DNA of 8,660 bases from Lactobacillus sp. (GCA_003482405.1 DMZB01000151.1:1-8660), one strand, 5' to 3'. Shown: positions 1-7,340, counted from the stretch's first letter. The notes: generated by a model not told the origin, from the sequence alone. Translations and numbers: made by a program.

Positions 1-443
1 TCCCACGGGCGATGATTCATGAACCCAACTATGACTTTAGTTTCAGTGGGCTGAAGAGTGCGTTTATTAATGTTGTCCACAATGCGGATCAGCGTGGAGA
101 ACAGTTAGACCGTGCCGATTTAGCTGCTAGTTTCCAAGCCAGTGTGGTGGATGTGCTTGTTGCCAAAGTTTCAGCAGCCTTGGACCGTTACCCGGTTAAG
201 CAACTTGTTTTAGCTGGCGGTGTGGCAGCTAACCATGGTCTGCGTGATGCATTGAAGGTCCATTTGGCCAAGGTTGCACCACAAACCAAACTAGTGGCAG
301 CACCACTAGCATTGTGCGGTGATAATGCTGCGATGATCGGTGCAGCGGCACATATTGCCTATGCTAAGGGAGATCGTGCTGACATGAGCCTAAATGCAGA
401 TCCAAGTTTGGAGTTTCCTTGGTTGGCAGGCGTTGAGGCATAA
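1..443 (+). CDS. tsaD: TsaD, tRNA N6-threonylcarbamoyladenosine transferase (3' part, 5' end outside window)
   Basis: This is the C-terminal part of TsaD, the ASKHA-fold enzyme that, with TsaB and TsaE, transfers the threonylcarbamoyl group from threonylcarbamoyl-AMP to A37 of ANN-decoding tRNAs in the cytoplasm. The frame is open from base 3 (P-R-A before the Met at 12), so the Met at 12 is internal and the gene begins upstream. Visible family landmarks, counted from that Met, are FSFSGLKSA (9-17), the nucleotide-binding LAGGVAAN (67-74), and [10 protein letters not shown] (101-110), whose Asp104 corresponds to the conserved metal-ligand Asp near the C terminus. The N-terminal HxxxH metal motif must lie outside the window; about 200 of the usual ~340 residues are missing. 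The stop is followed by a hairpin shared with the convergent ABC-F gene. No frameshift is seen. Identification is secure. Confidence 0.95.
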   Translation, partial: PRAMIHEPNYDFSFSGLKSAFINVVHNADQRGEQLDRADLAASFQASVVDVLVAKVSAALDRYPVKQLVLAGGVAANHGLRDALKVHLAKVAPQTKLVAAPLALCGDNAAMIGAAAHIAYAKGDRADMSLNADPSLEFPWLAGVEA

Positions 444-480
444 AAAGGCAAATTTTGTTTCTGAATCACAAGAAAACTTA

Positions 481-535
481 AAAAATGGGTTCCCAATATC
501 ACGGTGATTGTCCGAGATAATGGGAACCCATTTTT
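481..535. terminator. bidirectional intrinsic terminator between tsaD and the ABC-F gene
   Basis: A perfect 15-bp inverted repeat (481-495 AAAAATGGGTTCCCA with 521-535 TGGGAACCCATTTTT) encloses a 25-base loop. The arm ends in five T on the + strand and, by symmetry, on the - strand. It lies between two convergent genes and so can serve both: tsaD from the left and the ABC-F gene from the right. Confidence 0.9.
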
Positions 536-553
536 AGATGACTATAATTTCAA

Positions 554-2509
554 TTAGTTGAGATGGTGCGTGTCGTTATATGCCTCAAGCGCTTCTCCAG
601 CAGCCTCCCATTGGGATGACAGTGTGTCACTTTGCGCCGATAAATCGTCAAGCTGATGTTGAAAATCAGTGAGCTTTCCGATGTCTGCGGCGTTTTCAGG
701 AGCCTGCATGGCAGCGGTGATTGTCGCCATTTGTTGATCTAAGTCATCAACTTGTGATTCCAGATCATCTAAAGAACGTTGTAATTTGCGTTGCTCCCGC
801 TGAGTGGCTTTGTTAGCAGCAAAGTCAGAGGCACCGGTATTGGTCGTCGAGGTCGCTTCGGTGTCTGAGCTGCCCTCTTGCGCAGCTGCCTGCTTAGTCA
901 ACGCAGCCTGATAGTCATCATAATCGCCTTCGAACCAACGCGTGCCACTGGCTGACAATTCTACGACCTCAGTAGCCACCTGGTTGATGAAGTAGCGATC
1001 ATGGGAAACAAACAGAACGGTCCCCATAAAATTATTGAGGGCTTCTTCCAACACTTCTCGAGAGTCGATGTCCAAATGGTTAGTTGGTTCATCCAAAATC
1101 AAAAAGTTATCGTGATCTAACGACAGTTTAGTAAGTGACAAACGGGCACGTTCACCACCACTGAGATTGTGAACGGGTTTGGCGACATCATCTCCGGTGA
1201 ACAAGAAACTGCCCAGTAAGGTACGGATATCACGCTCAGGCATAGTCGGATGTTCATCCCACACTTCGCTCAATACGGTCTTTTCATCGTGAAGGACGGC
1301 CTGTTCCTGATCGTAGTATCCGATCGTGACGCTACCGCCAACCTTGACGGTACCAGCAAGTAAGGGGAGTTGATTTAAAATGGATTTAAGCAGGGTGGAC
1401 TTACCGACCCCGTTTGGTCCGACAATACCAACTACGTGCTGTTTGACCACGTGAATGTTGATGTTCGTGGCCAGTGGCTTGGCCGCGTCATAACCGATAC
1501 TGACATCATCTACGTTCAGCACTTCTTTGCCACTTTCGCTACTTGGCGTGAATCGAATCCGGATAGACTGGTCGTCATCTTTAGGGGCTTCCAGTTTCTC
1601 CATCTTGGCTAGTTGTTTACGGCGTGACTGTGCGCGTTTGGTCGTTGAAGCACGGACGATGTTGCGATTGACAAAATCTTCGAGTGCGTTGATTTGCGTC
1701 TGCTGCTTTTCAAACGCCCGCTGTTCAGTTTTGATGCGCTCCGCCTTTTGAGTGAGGTAAGCCGAGTAGTTACCGTGATAGTGCGTCAGCGTATGCTGAT
1801 TCATGTCAAAAACATCTTGGACGACGTGATCCAAGAAGTACCGGTCATGTGAAACTACTAAAACGGCGCCAGGATAACCCTTGAGGTAATCTTCCAGCCA
1901 CGACAGGGTTTGAATATCCAAGTGGTTGGTCGGTTCATCAAGAATCAGTAAATCAGGCTGCTGCAATAGATATTTGGCGAGGGCCAGTTGTGTTTTTTGA
2001 CCACCAGAAAAACTCATGACGTTGCGTTCAAACGTACTCTCGTCGAAATGAAAAGCGTGTAGTACGCCTCGGATAGCGGCCTGATAGCCATAGCCGTTAT
2101 TCGCCTCAAAATCATGTTGTTGTTGATCGTATGCGCTCAGTAAACGTGTATAGGCGGCACTTTGATGGTCGGCAGTCGGATCAGCAATCTGTTGTTCGAG
2201 TTCACGCAACTGACGTTCTTGTGACTGCTGGGTTGCAAACACAGTCAGCATTTCATCCCACACACTGTTGTCTGAATCAAGCCCGGCGTCCTGAGGCAAA
2301 TAGCCGATCGTCATGCCTTTGGCTGAAGACACAGTACCTTCGTCCGGTTCATTAATGCCGGCAATAATTTTGAGCAGGGTGGATTTGCCTGCACCATTTC
2401 GGCCAACCAGTCCAACGCGGCCATGGTCTTCAATACTCATTGAAACATGTTCAAACAGTGTGTCAGCGCCGAATCGCCGGGCAACCTGTTGAACTTGAAG
2501 AACTAACAT
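554..2509 (-). CDS. ABC-F family ATPase (YdiF-like ribosome-associated protein)
   Basis: A 651-residue soluble protein with two ABC ATPase domains and no membrane segments, the ABC-F layout; such proteins bind the ribosomal E site and act on stalled or antibiotic-bound ribosomes. Domain 1: Walker A GRNGAGKS (36-43), signature SGGQ (168-171), Walker B with catalytic Glu LILDEPTNHLD (188-198, Glu192), switch His221. The charged inter-domain linker (~235-310) is the region that contacts P-site tRNA. Domain 2: Walker A GPNGVGKS (364-371), LSGGE (449-453), LILDEPTNHLD (470-480, Glu474), His503. A Ser/Thr/Ala-rich stretch (~540-565) leads to a C-terminal coiled coil (~570-645), as in YdiF-type members (~640 residues). 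The ATG at 2509 has an AAGGAG seven bases upstream. Both catalytic Glu are intact. Whether it is a housekeeping factor or gives antibiotic protection cannot be told from sequence; the tsaD-rex neighbourhood favours housekeeping. Confidence 0.93.
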   Translation of the reverse strand: MLVLQVQQVARRFGADTLFEHVSMSIEDHGRVGLVGRNGAGKSTLLKIIAGINEPDEGTVSSAKGMTIGYLPQDAGLDSDNSVWDEMLTVFATQQSQERQLRELEQQIADPTADHQSAAYTRLLSAYDQQQHDFEANNGYGYQAAIRGVLHAFHFDESTFERNVMSFSGGQKTQLALAKYLLQQPDLLILDEPTNHLDIQTLSWLEDYLKGYPGAVLVVSHDRYFLDHVVQDVFDMNQHTLTHYHGNYSAYLTQKAERIKTEQRAFEKQQTQINALEDFVNRNIVRASTTKRAQSRRKQLAKMEKLEAPKDDDQSIRIRFTPSSESGKEVLNVDDVSIGYDAAKPLATNINIHVVKQHVVGIVGPNGVGKSTLLKSILNQLPLLAGTVKVGGSVTIGYYDQEQAVLHDEKTVLSEVWDEHPTMPERDIRTLLGSFLFTGDDVAKPVHNLSGGERARLSLTKLSLDHDNFLILDEPTNHLDIDSREVLEEALNNFMGTVLFVSHDRYFINQVATEVVELSASGTRWFEGDYDDYQAALTKQAAAQEGSSDTEATSTTNTGASDFAANKATQREQRKLQRSLDDLESQVDDLDQQMATITAAMQAPENAADIGKLTDFQHQLDDLSAQSDTLSSQWEAAGEALEAYNDTHHLN

Positions 2510-2542
2510 ATGCGTGCTCCTTCATCTGAATTGTTATCCACT

Positions 2543-2571
2543 ATTTTAGCATGTTCGGTGACGCGACACTA
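2543..2571 (-). promoter_or_regulatory. candidate extended -10 promoter of the ABC-F gene
   Basis: Reading the - strand, TGC-TAAAAT (hexamer at 2548-2543) forms an extended -10 box about 33 bases before the ATG at 2509. A good -35 is not visible at the expected distance (AGTGTC at best). The gene has its own ribosome binding site (AAGGAG, 2522-2517). The call rests on position and the -10 only. Confidence 0.4.
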
Positions 2572-2584
2572 TTTTAATCAAAAT

Positions 2585-2774
2585 TGTGGGCCAAAAAGTG
2601 TCAAATATTTGTGAAGTAAACGATTTAGATGGTTGTGATGAAGCAAACAAGGGCGCTACTTTTGCCTTTTTTGGAACACGGGGAAGACCCTCGTAAAGGC
2701 GCGGTTTCACCCAGCATTTTGTCGAAATGCCCTTATCAGTTTGTGAAATGCCCGAAGGTGGGTATGAAATATGC
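2585..2774. other. unassigned intergenic block upstream of rex
   Basis: This stretch between the divergent ABC-F and rex promoters is richer in GC than the AT-rich bases on either side. It contains an imperfect direct repeat, TTTGTCGAAATGCCC (2718-2732) and TTTGTGAAATGCCC (2740-2753), about two DNA helical turns apart. It also has a possible hairpin, GCCTTT (2664-2669) with AAAGGC (2695-2700), enclosing a second GC-rich stem. It is open on both strands (51 codons + from 2629, 77 codons - from 2779), but neither frame has a ribosome binding site or a recognisable product. It could be a dispersed repeat, a gene remnant or a regulatory region; I cannot decide. Confidence 0.4.
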
Positions 2775-2802
2775 TTCACAATAACCGTCCTTATGCTATA
2801 AT
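2775..2802 (+). promoter_or_regulatory. rex promoter (extended -10)
   Basis: TTCACA (2775-2780) as -35, a 16-base spacer and a perfect TATAAT (2797-2802) preceded by TGC give a strong sigma-A promoter. Transcription would start near 2809, leaving a leader of about 45 bases before the rex GTG at 2856. The -35 box is itself part of TTCACAA, a Rex half-site-like heptamer. Confidence 0.8.
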
Positions 2803-2816
2803 TTATCTATAGTAAA

Positions 2817-2833
2817 TTTTCACAAACCGTGAA
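2817..2833 (+). promoter_or_regulatory. possible Rex autoregulatory operator
   Basis: TTTTCACAAA (2817-2826) matches one half of the Rex site consensus (TTGTGAAAWWWWTTTCACAA). It is followed by GTGAA (2829-2833), giving a short inverted repeat TTCAC-N5-GTGAA just downstream of the predicted start of transcription. The left half of a canonical site is poor here. More half-site heptamers lie at 2741-2747 (TTGTGAA) and 2775-2781 (TTCACAA). Autoregulation of rex is known in other Gram-positives; here it is inferred. Confidence 0.4.
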
Positions 2834-2855
2834 GCTTAAAAAGGAGTGAATCGCC

Positions 2856-3518
2856 GTGGCAGAACAACGAATTCCACGTGCGACAGCAAAAAGGCTGCCG
2901 ATCTATTACCGTTACTTAAATATTTTATTGGATGCTGATAAAACGCGCGTTTCGTCTACTGAACTGTCCGAGGCCGTTAAAGTGGATTCAGCGACGATTC
3001 GCCGTGACTTTTCTTACTTTGGTGCACTGGGTAAACGTGGCTATGGTTACGACGTGCCGAAGCTGATTGAATTTTTCAAGAAAATTTTGAATCAGGATCA
3101 ATTGACCAACGTGGCCCTAGTTGGGGTTGGTAACTTGGGACATGCGTTACTTAACTTTAATTTCCATCAAAATAGCAATGTGCGAATCAGCGCGGCGTTT
3201 GATGTGAATGATAACATCGTCAACACTGTGCAAAGCGGTGTGCCAATTTACCCACTGTCTGAAATGGGCAAACAATTGAAGGACCAACAAATCGCGATTG
3301 CAATTATCACGGTTCCTGAAAACACTGCTCAAGAGGTAACTGATGAACTGGCAAAGGCGGACGTCCGTGGGATTTTGAATTTTACACCGCGCCGTTTGTC
3401 TGTGCCGGATAACATTCGGGTTCAAAATGTGGACCTGACCAATGAACTGCAAACCTTGATTTACTTTATCGATAATTATGGCGACTTGCTCGGCGAAAAG
3501 AACAAATCGCAAGATTAA
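2856..3518 (+). CDS. rex: redox-sensing transcriptional repressor Rex
   Basis: Rex senses the NADH/NAD+ ratio: it represses fermentation and respiration genes when NAD+ dominates and leaves DNA when NADH binds. The 220-residue protein has the expected length. Residues 1-80 form the winged helix-turn-helix ([14 protein letters not shown] 43-56, with wing KRGYGYDV 60-67). Residues 85-205 form the Rossmann fold with GVGNLG (90-95) and an acidic residue after the second strand (Asp116 in AAFDVN) that would hold the adenosine ribose. The C-terminal helix ([16 protein letters not shown], 194-209) is the domain-swapped dimer helix. The start is GTG at 2856, supported by AAGGAG at 2841-2846 with nine bases between. 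It has its own promoter and terminator and precedes groESL, as in many lactobacilli. Which genes it controls elsewhere is not visible; none of the other promoters here carries a complete Rex site. Confidence 0.96.
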   Translation: MAEQRIPRATAKRLPIYYRYLNILLDADKTRVSSTELSEAVKVDSATIRRDFSYFGALGKRGYGYDVPKLIEFFKKILNQDQLTNVALVGVGNLGHALLNFNFHQNSNVRISAAFDVNDNIVNTVQSGVPIYPLSEMGKQLKDQQIAIAIITVPENTAQEVTDELAKADVRGILNFTPRRLSVPDNIRVQNVDLTNELQTLIYFIDNYGDLLGEKNKSQD

Positions 3519-3539
3519 TTTTTTACATCAAGTATTTTA

Positions 3540-3601
3540 AAGAAGCATCAATAACCCGAACTGACGCGGAAACGTGCTGGTTTGAGTCGTTGATGCTTCT
3601 T
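3540..3601 (+). terminator. terminator downstream of rex
   Basis: Perfect 12-bp arms AAGAAGCATCAA (3540-3551) and TTGATGCTTCTT (3590-3601) flank a 38-base loop that can form an inner stem (AACC 3553-3556 / GGTT 3580-3583). The T run after the arm is broken (TTCTTGTTGTTTG), so termination may be partial. It lies between rex and the groESL control region and would insulate the two. Confidence 0.7.
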
Positions 3602-3605
3602 GTTG

Positions 3606-3653
3606 TTTGACCGTAAAATTGGTCGCCAACGAACTTTTTGACTAACTTTGACC
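3606..3653 (+). promoter_or_regulatory. CtsR-type heptad repeats upstream of groESL
   Basis: Three TTTGAC(C/T) heptads occur: TTTGACC 3606-3612, TTTGACT 3637-3643 and TTTGACC 3647-3653. The last two form, on the reverse strand, GGTCAAA-GTT-AGTCAAA. This fits the CtsR consensus RGTCAAA-NAN-RGTCAAA except for the central spacer base. The pair ends seven bases before the -35 box, a position suited to repression by the class III heat-shock regulator CtsR. Confidence 0.75.
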
Positions 3654-3660
3654 AAAACAC

Positions 3661-3689
3661 TTGCATTCATAAACAGGCATGGTTATCAT
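3661..3689 (+). promoter_or_regulatory. groESL promoter
   Basis: TTGCAT (3661-3666), a 17-base spacer and TATCAT (3684-3689) make a sigma-A promoter with an expected start of transcription near 3696. CIRCE follows at once, so HrcA bound there would block initiation or early elongation. Confidence 0.85.
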
Positions 3690-3700
3690 AGAACCTGTTG

Positions 3701-3727
3701 TTAGCACTTAGCGTGTAAGAGTGCTAA
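3701..3727. promoter_or_regulatory. CIRCE element (HrcA operator)
   Basis: TTAGCACTT-N9-GAGTGCTAA (arms 3701-3709 and 3719-3727) matches the CIRCE consensus TTAGCACTC-N9-GAGTGCTAA with one mismatch, the last base of the left arm. It lies in the 5' leader of groESL, the usual place, and marks the operon as HrcA-controlled. Confidence 0.97.
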
Positions 3728-3765
3728 AAGCATTCAATTTCAATGAAATTATTGGAGGGATTAAC

Positions 3766-4050
3766 GTGTTAAAACCATTAGGAGATCGCGTTATTTTACA
3801 AGCTGCTGAAGAAGAAGAACAAACCGTTGGTGGCATTGTACTGGCAAGCAACGCTCAGGAAAAGCCAACGACTGGTAAAGTTATTTCAGTCGGTGAAGGC
3901 CGTGTCTTGGATAACGGCACGACAGTTGCACCATCCGTTAAGGAAGGCGACACCGTAATGTTTGATAAATATGCCGGCACAGCAGTATCTTACGAAGGTA
4001 ATGATTACCTCGTGCTCCATGAAAAAGACATTGTCGCAGTTGTGGACTAG
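3766..4050 (+). CDS. groES: co-chaperonin GroES (Hsp10)
   Basis: GroES is the heptameric lid of the GroEL folding chamber. The 94-residue product (starting [10 protein letters not shown] after the initiator) has the family's full length. The mobile loop that docks on GroEL is visible around residues 16-33 ([18 protein letters not shown]), followed by [11 protein letters not shown] and the C-terminal strand [13 protein letters not shown]. The start is GTG at 3766, chosen because GGAGGG (3754-3759) is six bases before it and the protein aligns from here. A reading from the upstream GTG at 3721 would overlap CIRCE and add residues foreign to the family. groEL follows after 70 bases with no terminator, so the two form one operon under CtsR-like and HrcA sites. 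Confidence 0.97.
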   Translation: MLKPLGDRVILQAAEEEEQTVGGIVLASNAQEKPTTGKVISVGEGRVLDNGTTVAPSVKEGDTVMFDKYAGTAVSYEGNDYLVLHEKDIVAVVD

Positions 4051-4072
4051 TTTAAGTTTACAGTGCGTTTGA

Positions 4073-5753
<1,681 letters not shown>

Positions 5754-5755
<2 letters not shown>

Positions 5756-5876
5756 AGTGATGCCGAAGCCCGGTAGAAGCCGAGCAATAACGTGAAGGTG
5801 AAAAATTCGGTGATTTTCCGAATAGTTCAGCTTCGGGTTATGCACAGGCTTCTGGGCGACAGGTGCACGTTTAAAA
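5754..5876 (+). repeat. tandem structured element, unit 1 (downstream of groEL)
   Basis: First copy of a ~124-base element, starting with AGAGTG that overlaps the groEL stop codon. It can fold into one long interrupted hairpin. The stems from base to tip are GCCC 5768-5771/GGGC 5854-5857; AGAAGCC 5775-5781/GGCTTCT 5847-5853; GC-A-ATAAC 5784-5791/GTTATGC 5837-5843 with a bulged A; GAAGGTGAA 5794-5802/TTCAGCTTC 5826-5834 (8 of 9 pair); and ATTCGG 5805-5810/CCGAAT 5818-5823 with loop TGATTTT. The tail GTGCACGTTTAAAA begins at 5863. The 5' part (5760-5780) has drifted most from unit 2. Function unknown. Confidence 0.85.
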
Positions 5877-6001
5877 AGAGTGTTGCTCAACTTCGGGTGA
5901 ATTCGAGCAATAAGAAGAAAGACGAATGATTCGGTGAATTTCCGAATGATTCGTCTTTTAGCTTATGCACAGAATTCAGAAGTTGAGTGCACGTTTAAAA
6001 A
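5877..6001 (+). repeat. tandem structured element, unit 2
   Basis: Second copy, 123 bases after the first. Its stems are CTCAACTTC 5886-5894/GAAGTTGAG 5979-5987; GAATTC 5899-5904/GAATTC 5972-5977; GC-A-ATAAG 5907-5914/CTTATGC 5962-5968 with the same bulged A and the same GA/ACA internal loop; AAAGACGAAT 5918-5927/ATTCGTCTTT 5949-5958; a G-G mismatch; and ATTCGG 5929-5934/CCGAAT 5942-5947 with loop TGAATTT. The outer and P4 stems share little sequence with unit 1 but pair as well or better. The upper hairpin is followed by TTTT, so it could also stop transcription. The tail at 5987-6000 repeats that of unit 1. Confidence 0.88.
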
Positions 6002-6026
6002 AGAGTGTTGCTCAACTTCGGGTGAA
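6002..6026 (+). repeat. truncated third copy of the tandem element
   Basis: AGAGTGTTGCTCAACTTCGG and the next five bases (GTGAA) repeat the start of unit 2 exactly (5877-5901), then the similarity stops. Counting the tail of unit 2 that precedes it, 5987-6026 equals 5863-5901 apart from one extra A. No partner strand follows, so this fragment cannot fold like the full units. Confidence 0.85.
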
Positions 6027-6040
6027 CCTCATCACAAATT

Positions 6041-6084
6041 AAAAATCAGGGCTTACGAAAAGAATTCGTAAGTCCTGATTTTTT
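6041..6084. terminator. strong bidirectional terminator between groEL and the GNAT gene
   Basis: AAAAATCAGG-G-CTTACGAA (6041-6059) pairs with TTCGTAAG-T-CCTGATTTTT (6065-6083) around a five-base loop. This gives a 19-pair stem with a single G-T wobble, ending in six T (6079-6084) on the + strand and five T on the - strand. It lies between convergent genes and can end both groESL transcripts and the GNAT transcript. Confidence 0.95.
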
Positions 6085-6114
6085 GCTATCACGCTCCCAC
6101 GCCGGCCAATGCAA

Positions 6115-6996
6115 CTATTTAATTAAGCTGATCCATGCCGGTGCTGGTTCCCACGGAAATTTTGCTTTGACTTGCATGGCTACTGGATCTGTGGAGTCTA
6201 ACTCGCCAAAAATCGATCGTAACTGTGTTTGTTTGAATAACTGGCATTGGATATTTAAGAGTTCAATGACGTGATGCGCATCGTTGTCCACATCTGTCAG
6301 CCAACCGACATCAAGTGAAGATTCAGCATCTCCTGGAAAAACGAAACTTAAGGCCTTGAAGTCACCGTCGACGACTGTGGCTAAGGACCAGTCGAGGTAG
6401 GGCAATTCGCCATCAATGTTTTTGGCCCAGTTTTCGATACTTAAATGAGCGGCTGGGTTATCTTGATGAACAATTTCATATTGTTGACGTAATAGTGAGA
6501 TGGCCGCCTTTTTTTGTGCTGGTTTTGCCCAAACATCACGCAGTGTCACAACGTCGTCGGGTAAATGTGTGTTTGTGCTGGGAATGTTGTCCAACAATAA
6601 ATCGGGCATCCATGTTTTTCGAAAGATATGGTAACCATGTTTTTCAAAGTAAACGGTCTTGCGCGTTTGTGGTTCCCAGTACATCACAATGAGTGGCAAT
6701 GTGATTCCTAACGTGTCGAGTTGCTGCTGTTCACGTTTAACCAATGCATCTATCACGGCACTAGTCGGAAGCTTTTTGGGACTGAGGACGATCCGAATGT
6801 TTTGATGGTGGGGATGTACTAGATTTTGCCAACTTGTAATGAAGCCAAGAGGTTGCCCAGAATCATCAACGGCAGCAAATGTTAAAGTGGGATTTTTGCT
6901 TGCAAAATATTTAAATTGGTCATCACGGTCGCTGGCCGCAAACGACATGATATCTGTGAGATCCGAAGACGTGGCTTCGCGAATTGTGATTGTCAT
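6115..6996 (-). CDS. GNAT-fold N-acetyltransferase-like protein, tandem domains
   Basis: A 293-residue soluble protein that reads as two GNAT-like halves. The N-terminal half (1-~135) starts ITIREATSSDLTDIMSF and has the paired strands LTFAAVDDSGQPLGFITSW (38-56) and the C-terminal GNAT motif YFEKHGYHIFRKTWMPDL (116-133). The second half (~148-293) has SLATVVDGDFKALSFVFPG (204-222), LDVGWLTDV (228-236) and ends ELDSTDPVAMQVKAKFPWEP. The acetyl-CoA pyrophosphate loop (Q/RxxGxG/A) is not evident in either half; at the first (IRIVLSPKKLPTSAVI) it is degenerate, so catalysis is uncertain. Substrate unknown. The ATG at 6996 has AAGGAC seven bases upstream. It is a single-gene unit on the opposite strand to groEL, with its own promoter region and the shared terminator. 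I do not recognise a named gene. Confidence 0.75.
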   Translation of the reverse strand: MTITIREATSSDLTDIMSFAASDRDDQFKYFASKNPTLTFAAVDDSGQPLGFITSWQNLVHPHHQNIRIVLSPKKLPTSAVIDALVKREQQQLDTLGITLPLIVMYWEPQTRKTVYFEKHGYHIFRKTWMPDLLLDNIPSTNTHLPDDVVTLRDVWAKPAQKKAAISLLRQQYEIVHQDNPAAHLSIENWAKNIDGELPYLDWSLATVVDGDFKALSFVFPGDAESSLDVGWLTDVDNDAHHVIELLNIQCQLFKQTQLRSIFGELDSTDPVAMQVKAKFPWEPAPAWISLIK

Positions 6997-7034
6997 GAGT
7001 ATTGTCCTTAGTTATGAGATGAAAATTTACACTC

Positions 7035-7063
7035 ATTATAGCGCTGAATAGTAATGGTAATCA
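7035..7063 (-). promoter_or_regulatory. candidate promoter of the GNAT gene
   Basis: On the - strand a perfect TATAAT (7040-7035) lies 38 bases before the ATG, with a weak -35 (TGATTA, 7063-7058) at 17 bases. The -35 area lies inside a partly palindromic segment (7047-7074; AATAGT with ACTATT, and TAATGGTAATCATT between), which may be an operator. Confidence 0.55.
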
Positions 7064-7092
7064 TTGAGACTATTTATATATGCTTTTGAACT

Positions 7093-7145
7093 AACCTTTT
7101 TAGGTGTAAATCTTCGATTGTGAGTTTACATCTGAGAAGGTTTTT
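7093..7145 (+). terminator. long plus-strand hairpin with U run in the divergent intergenic region
   Basis: AACCTTTTTAGGTGTAAA (7093-7110) pairs along its whole length with TTTACATCTGAGAAGGTT (7125-7142) if G-U pairs are allowed, around a 14-base loop, and is followed by T to 7145. The wobble positions would be A-C mismatches on the other strand, so the RNA form belongs to the + strand. No gene precedes it on that strand: the GNAT gene starts leftwards at 6996. It could end antisense transcription or a short unannotated RNA. Confidence 0.6.
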
Positions 7146-7184
7146 GTGTATAAAATTCATGAAAAAACGTGTAACCCGTTTCAC

Positions 7185-7212
7185 TTGAATGCGCAAAGAA
7201 AGTGGTTATAAT
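7185..7212 (+). promoter_or_regulatory. candidate promoter for a short leader or small RNA
   Basis: TTGAAT (7185-7190), a 16-base spacer and a perfect TATAAT (7207-7212) give an expected start near 7219. This is 271 bases before the next gene and only about 120 bases before an intrinsic terminator at 7340. Confidence 0.55.
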
Positions 7213-7218
7213 GTCTTT

Positions 7219-7340
7219 CAAACATCGGATTGAAAACAATTGAAAGTTTGCTCATCAAACTTTCATGTGGGCTTGGTGTTTGTGCCAATCTGGTGTAAGA
7301 TGATTGAGCTTGAAAGCCGCGGGCAGCTTGTGGCTTTTTT
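7219..7340 (+). ncRNA. candidate ~120-nt small RNA or attenuated leader of the potassium transporter gene
   Basis: The segment runs from the predicted start at about 7219 to an intrinsic terminator. It contains a perfect 10-bp hairpin (TGAAAGTTTG 7241-7250 / CAAACTTTCA 7256-7265, loop CTCAT) and a weaker pairing CAATC 7286-7290 / GATTG 7302-7306 before the terminator stem. No open frame with a ribosome binding site was found. I do not recognise it as a known riboswitch, and the conserved core of the c-di-AMP (ydaO) riboswitch is not apparent. Its position before a KimA-like gene makes an attenuated leader possible; a separate promoter at 7372 argues for an independent RNA. Confidence 0.45.
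7313..7340 (+). terminator. intrinsic terminator upstream of the potassium transporter gene
   Basis: AAAGCCGC (7313-7320) and GTGGCTTT (7330-7337) form an 8-bp stem with one G-T pair and a nine-base loop, followed by T to 7340. It lies 149 bases before the transporter start on the same strand. Confidence 0.8.

Noticed and set aside
2602..2615. Possible Rex site at TTTGTGAAG with the palindrome CAAATATTTG
   Set aside because: The half-sites face the wrong way for the Rex consensus and the second half is missing; it is also far from the rex promoter.
2546..2779. 77-codon open frame on the - strand upstream of the ABC-F gene
   Set aside because: It has no ribosome binding site, covers the rex -35 and the ABC-F promoter region, and shows no recognisable domain. 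Both strands are open here, so it is probably not a gene.
3721..3765. Upstream in-frame GTG as the start of groES
   Set aside because: It overlaps the right arm of CIRCE, lacks a ribosome binding site and adds 15 residues absent from GroES proteins; GTG 3766 has GGAGGG at the correct distance.
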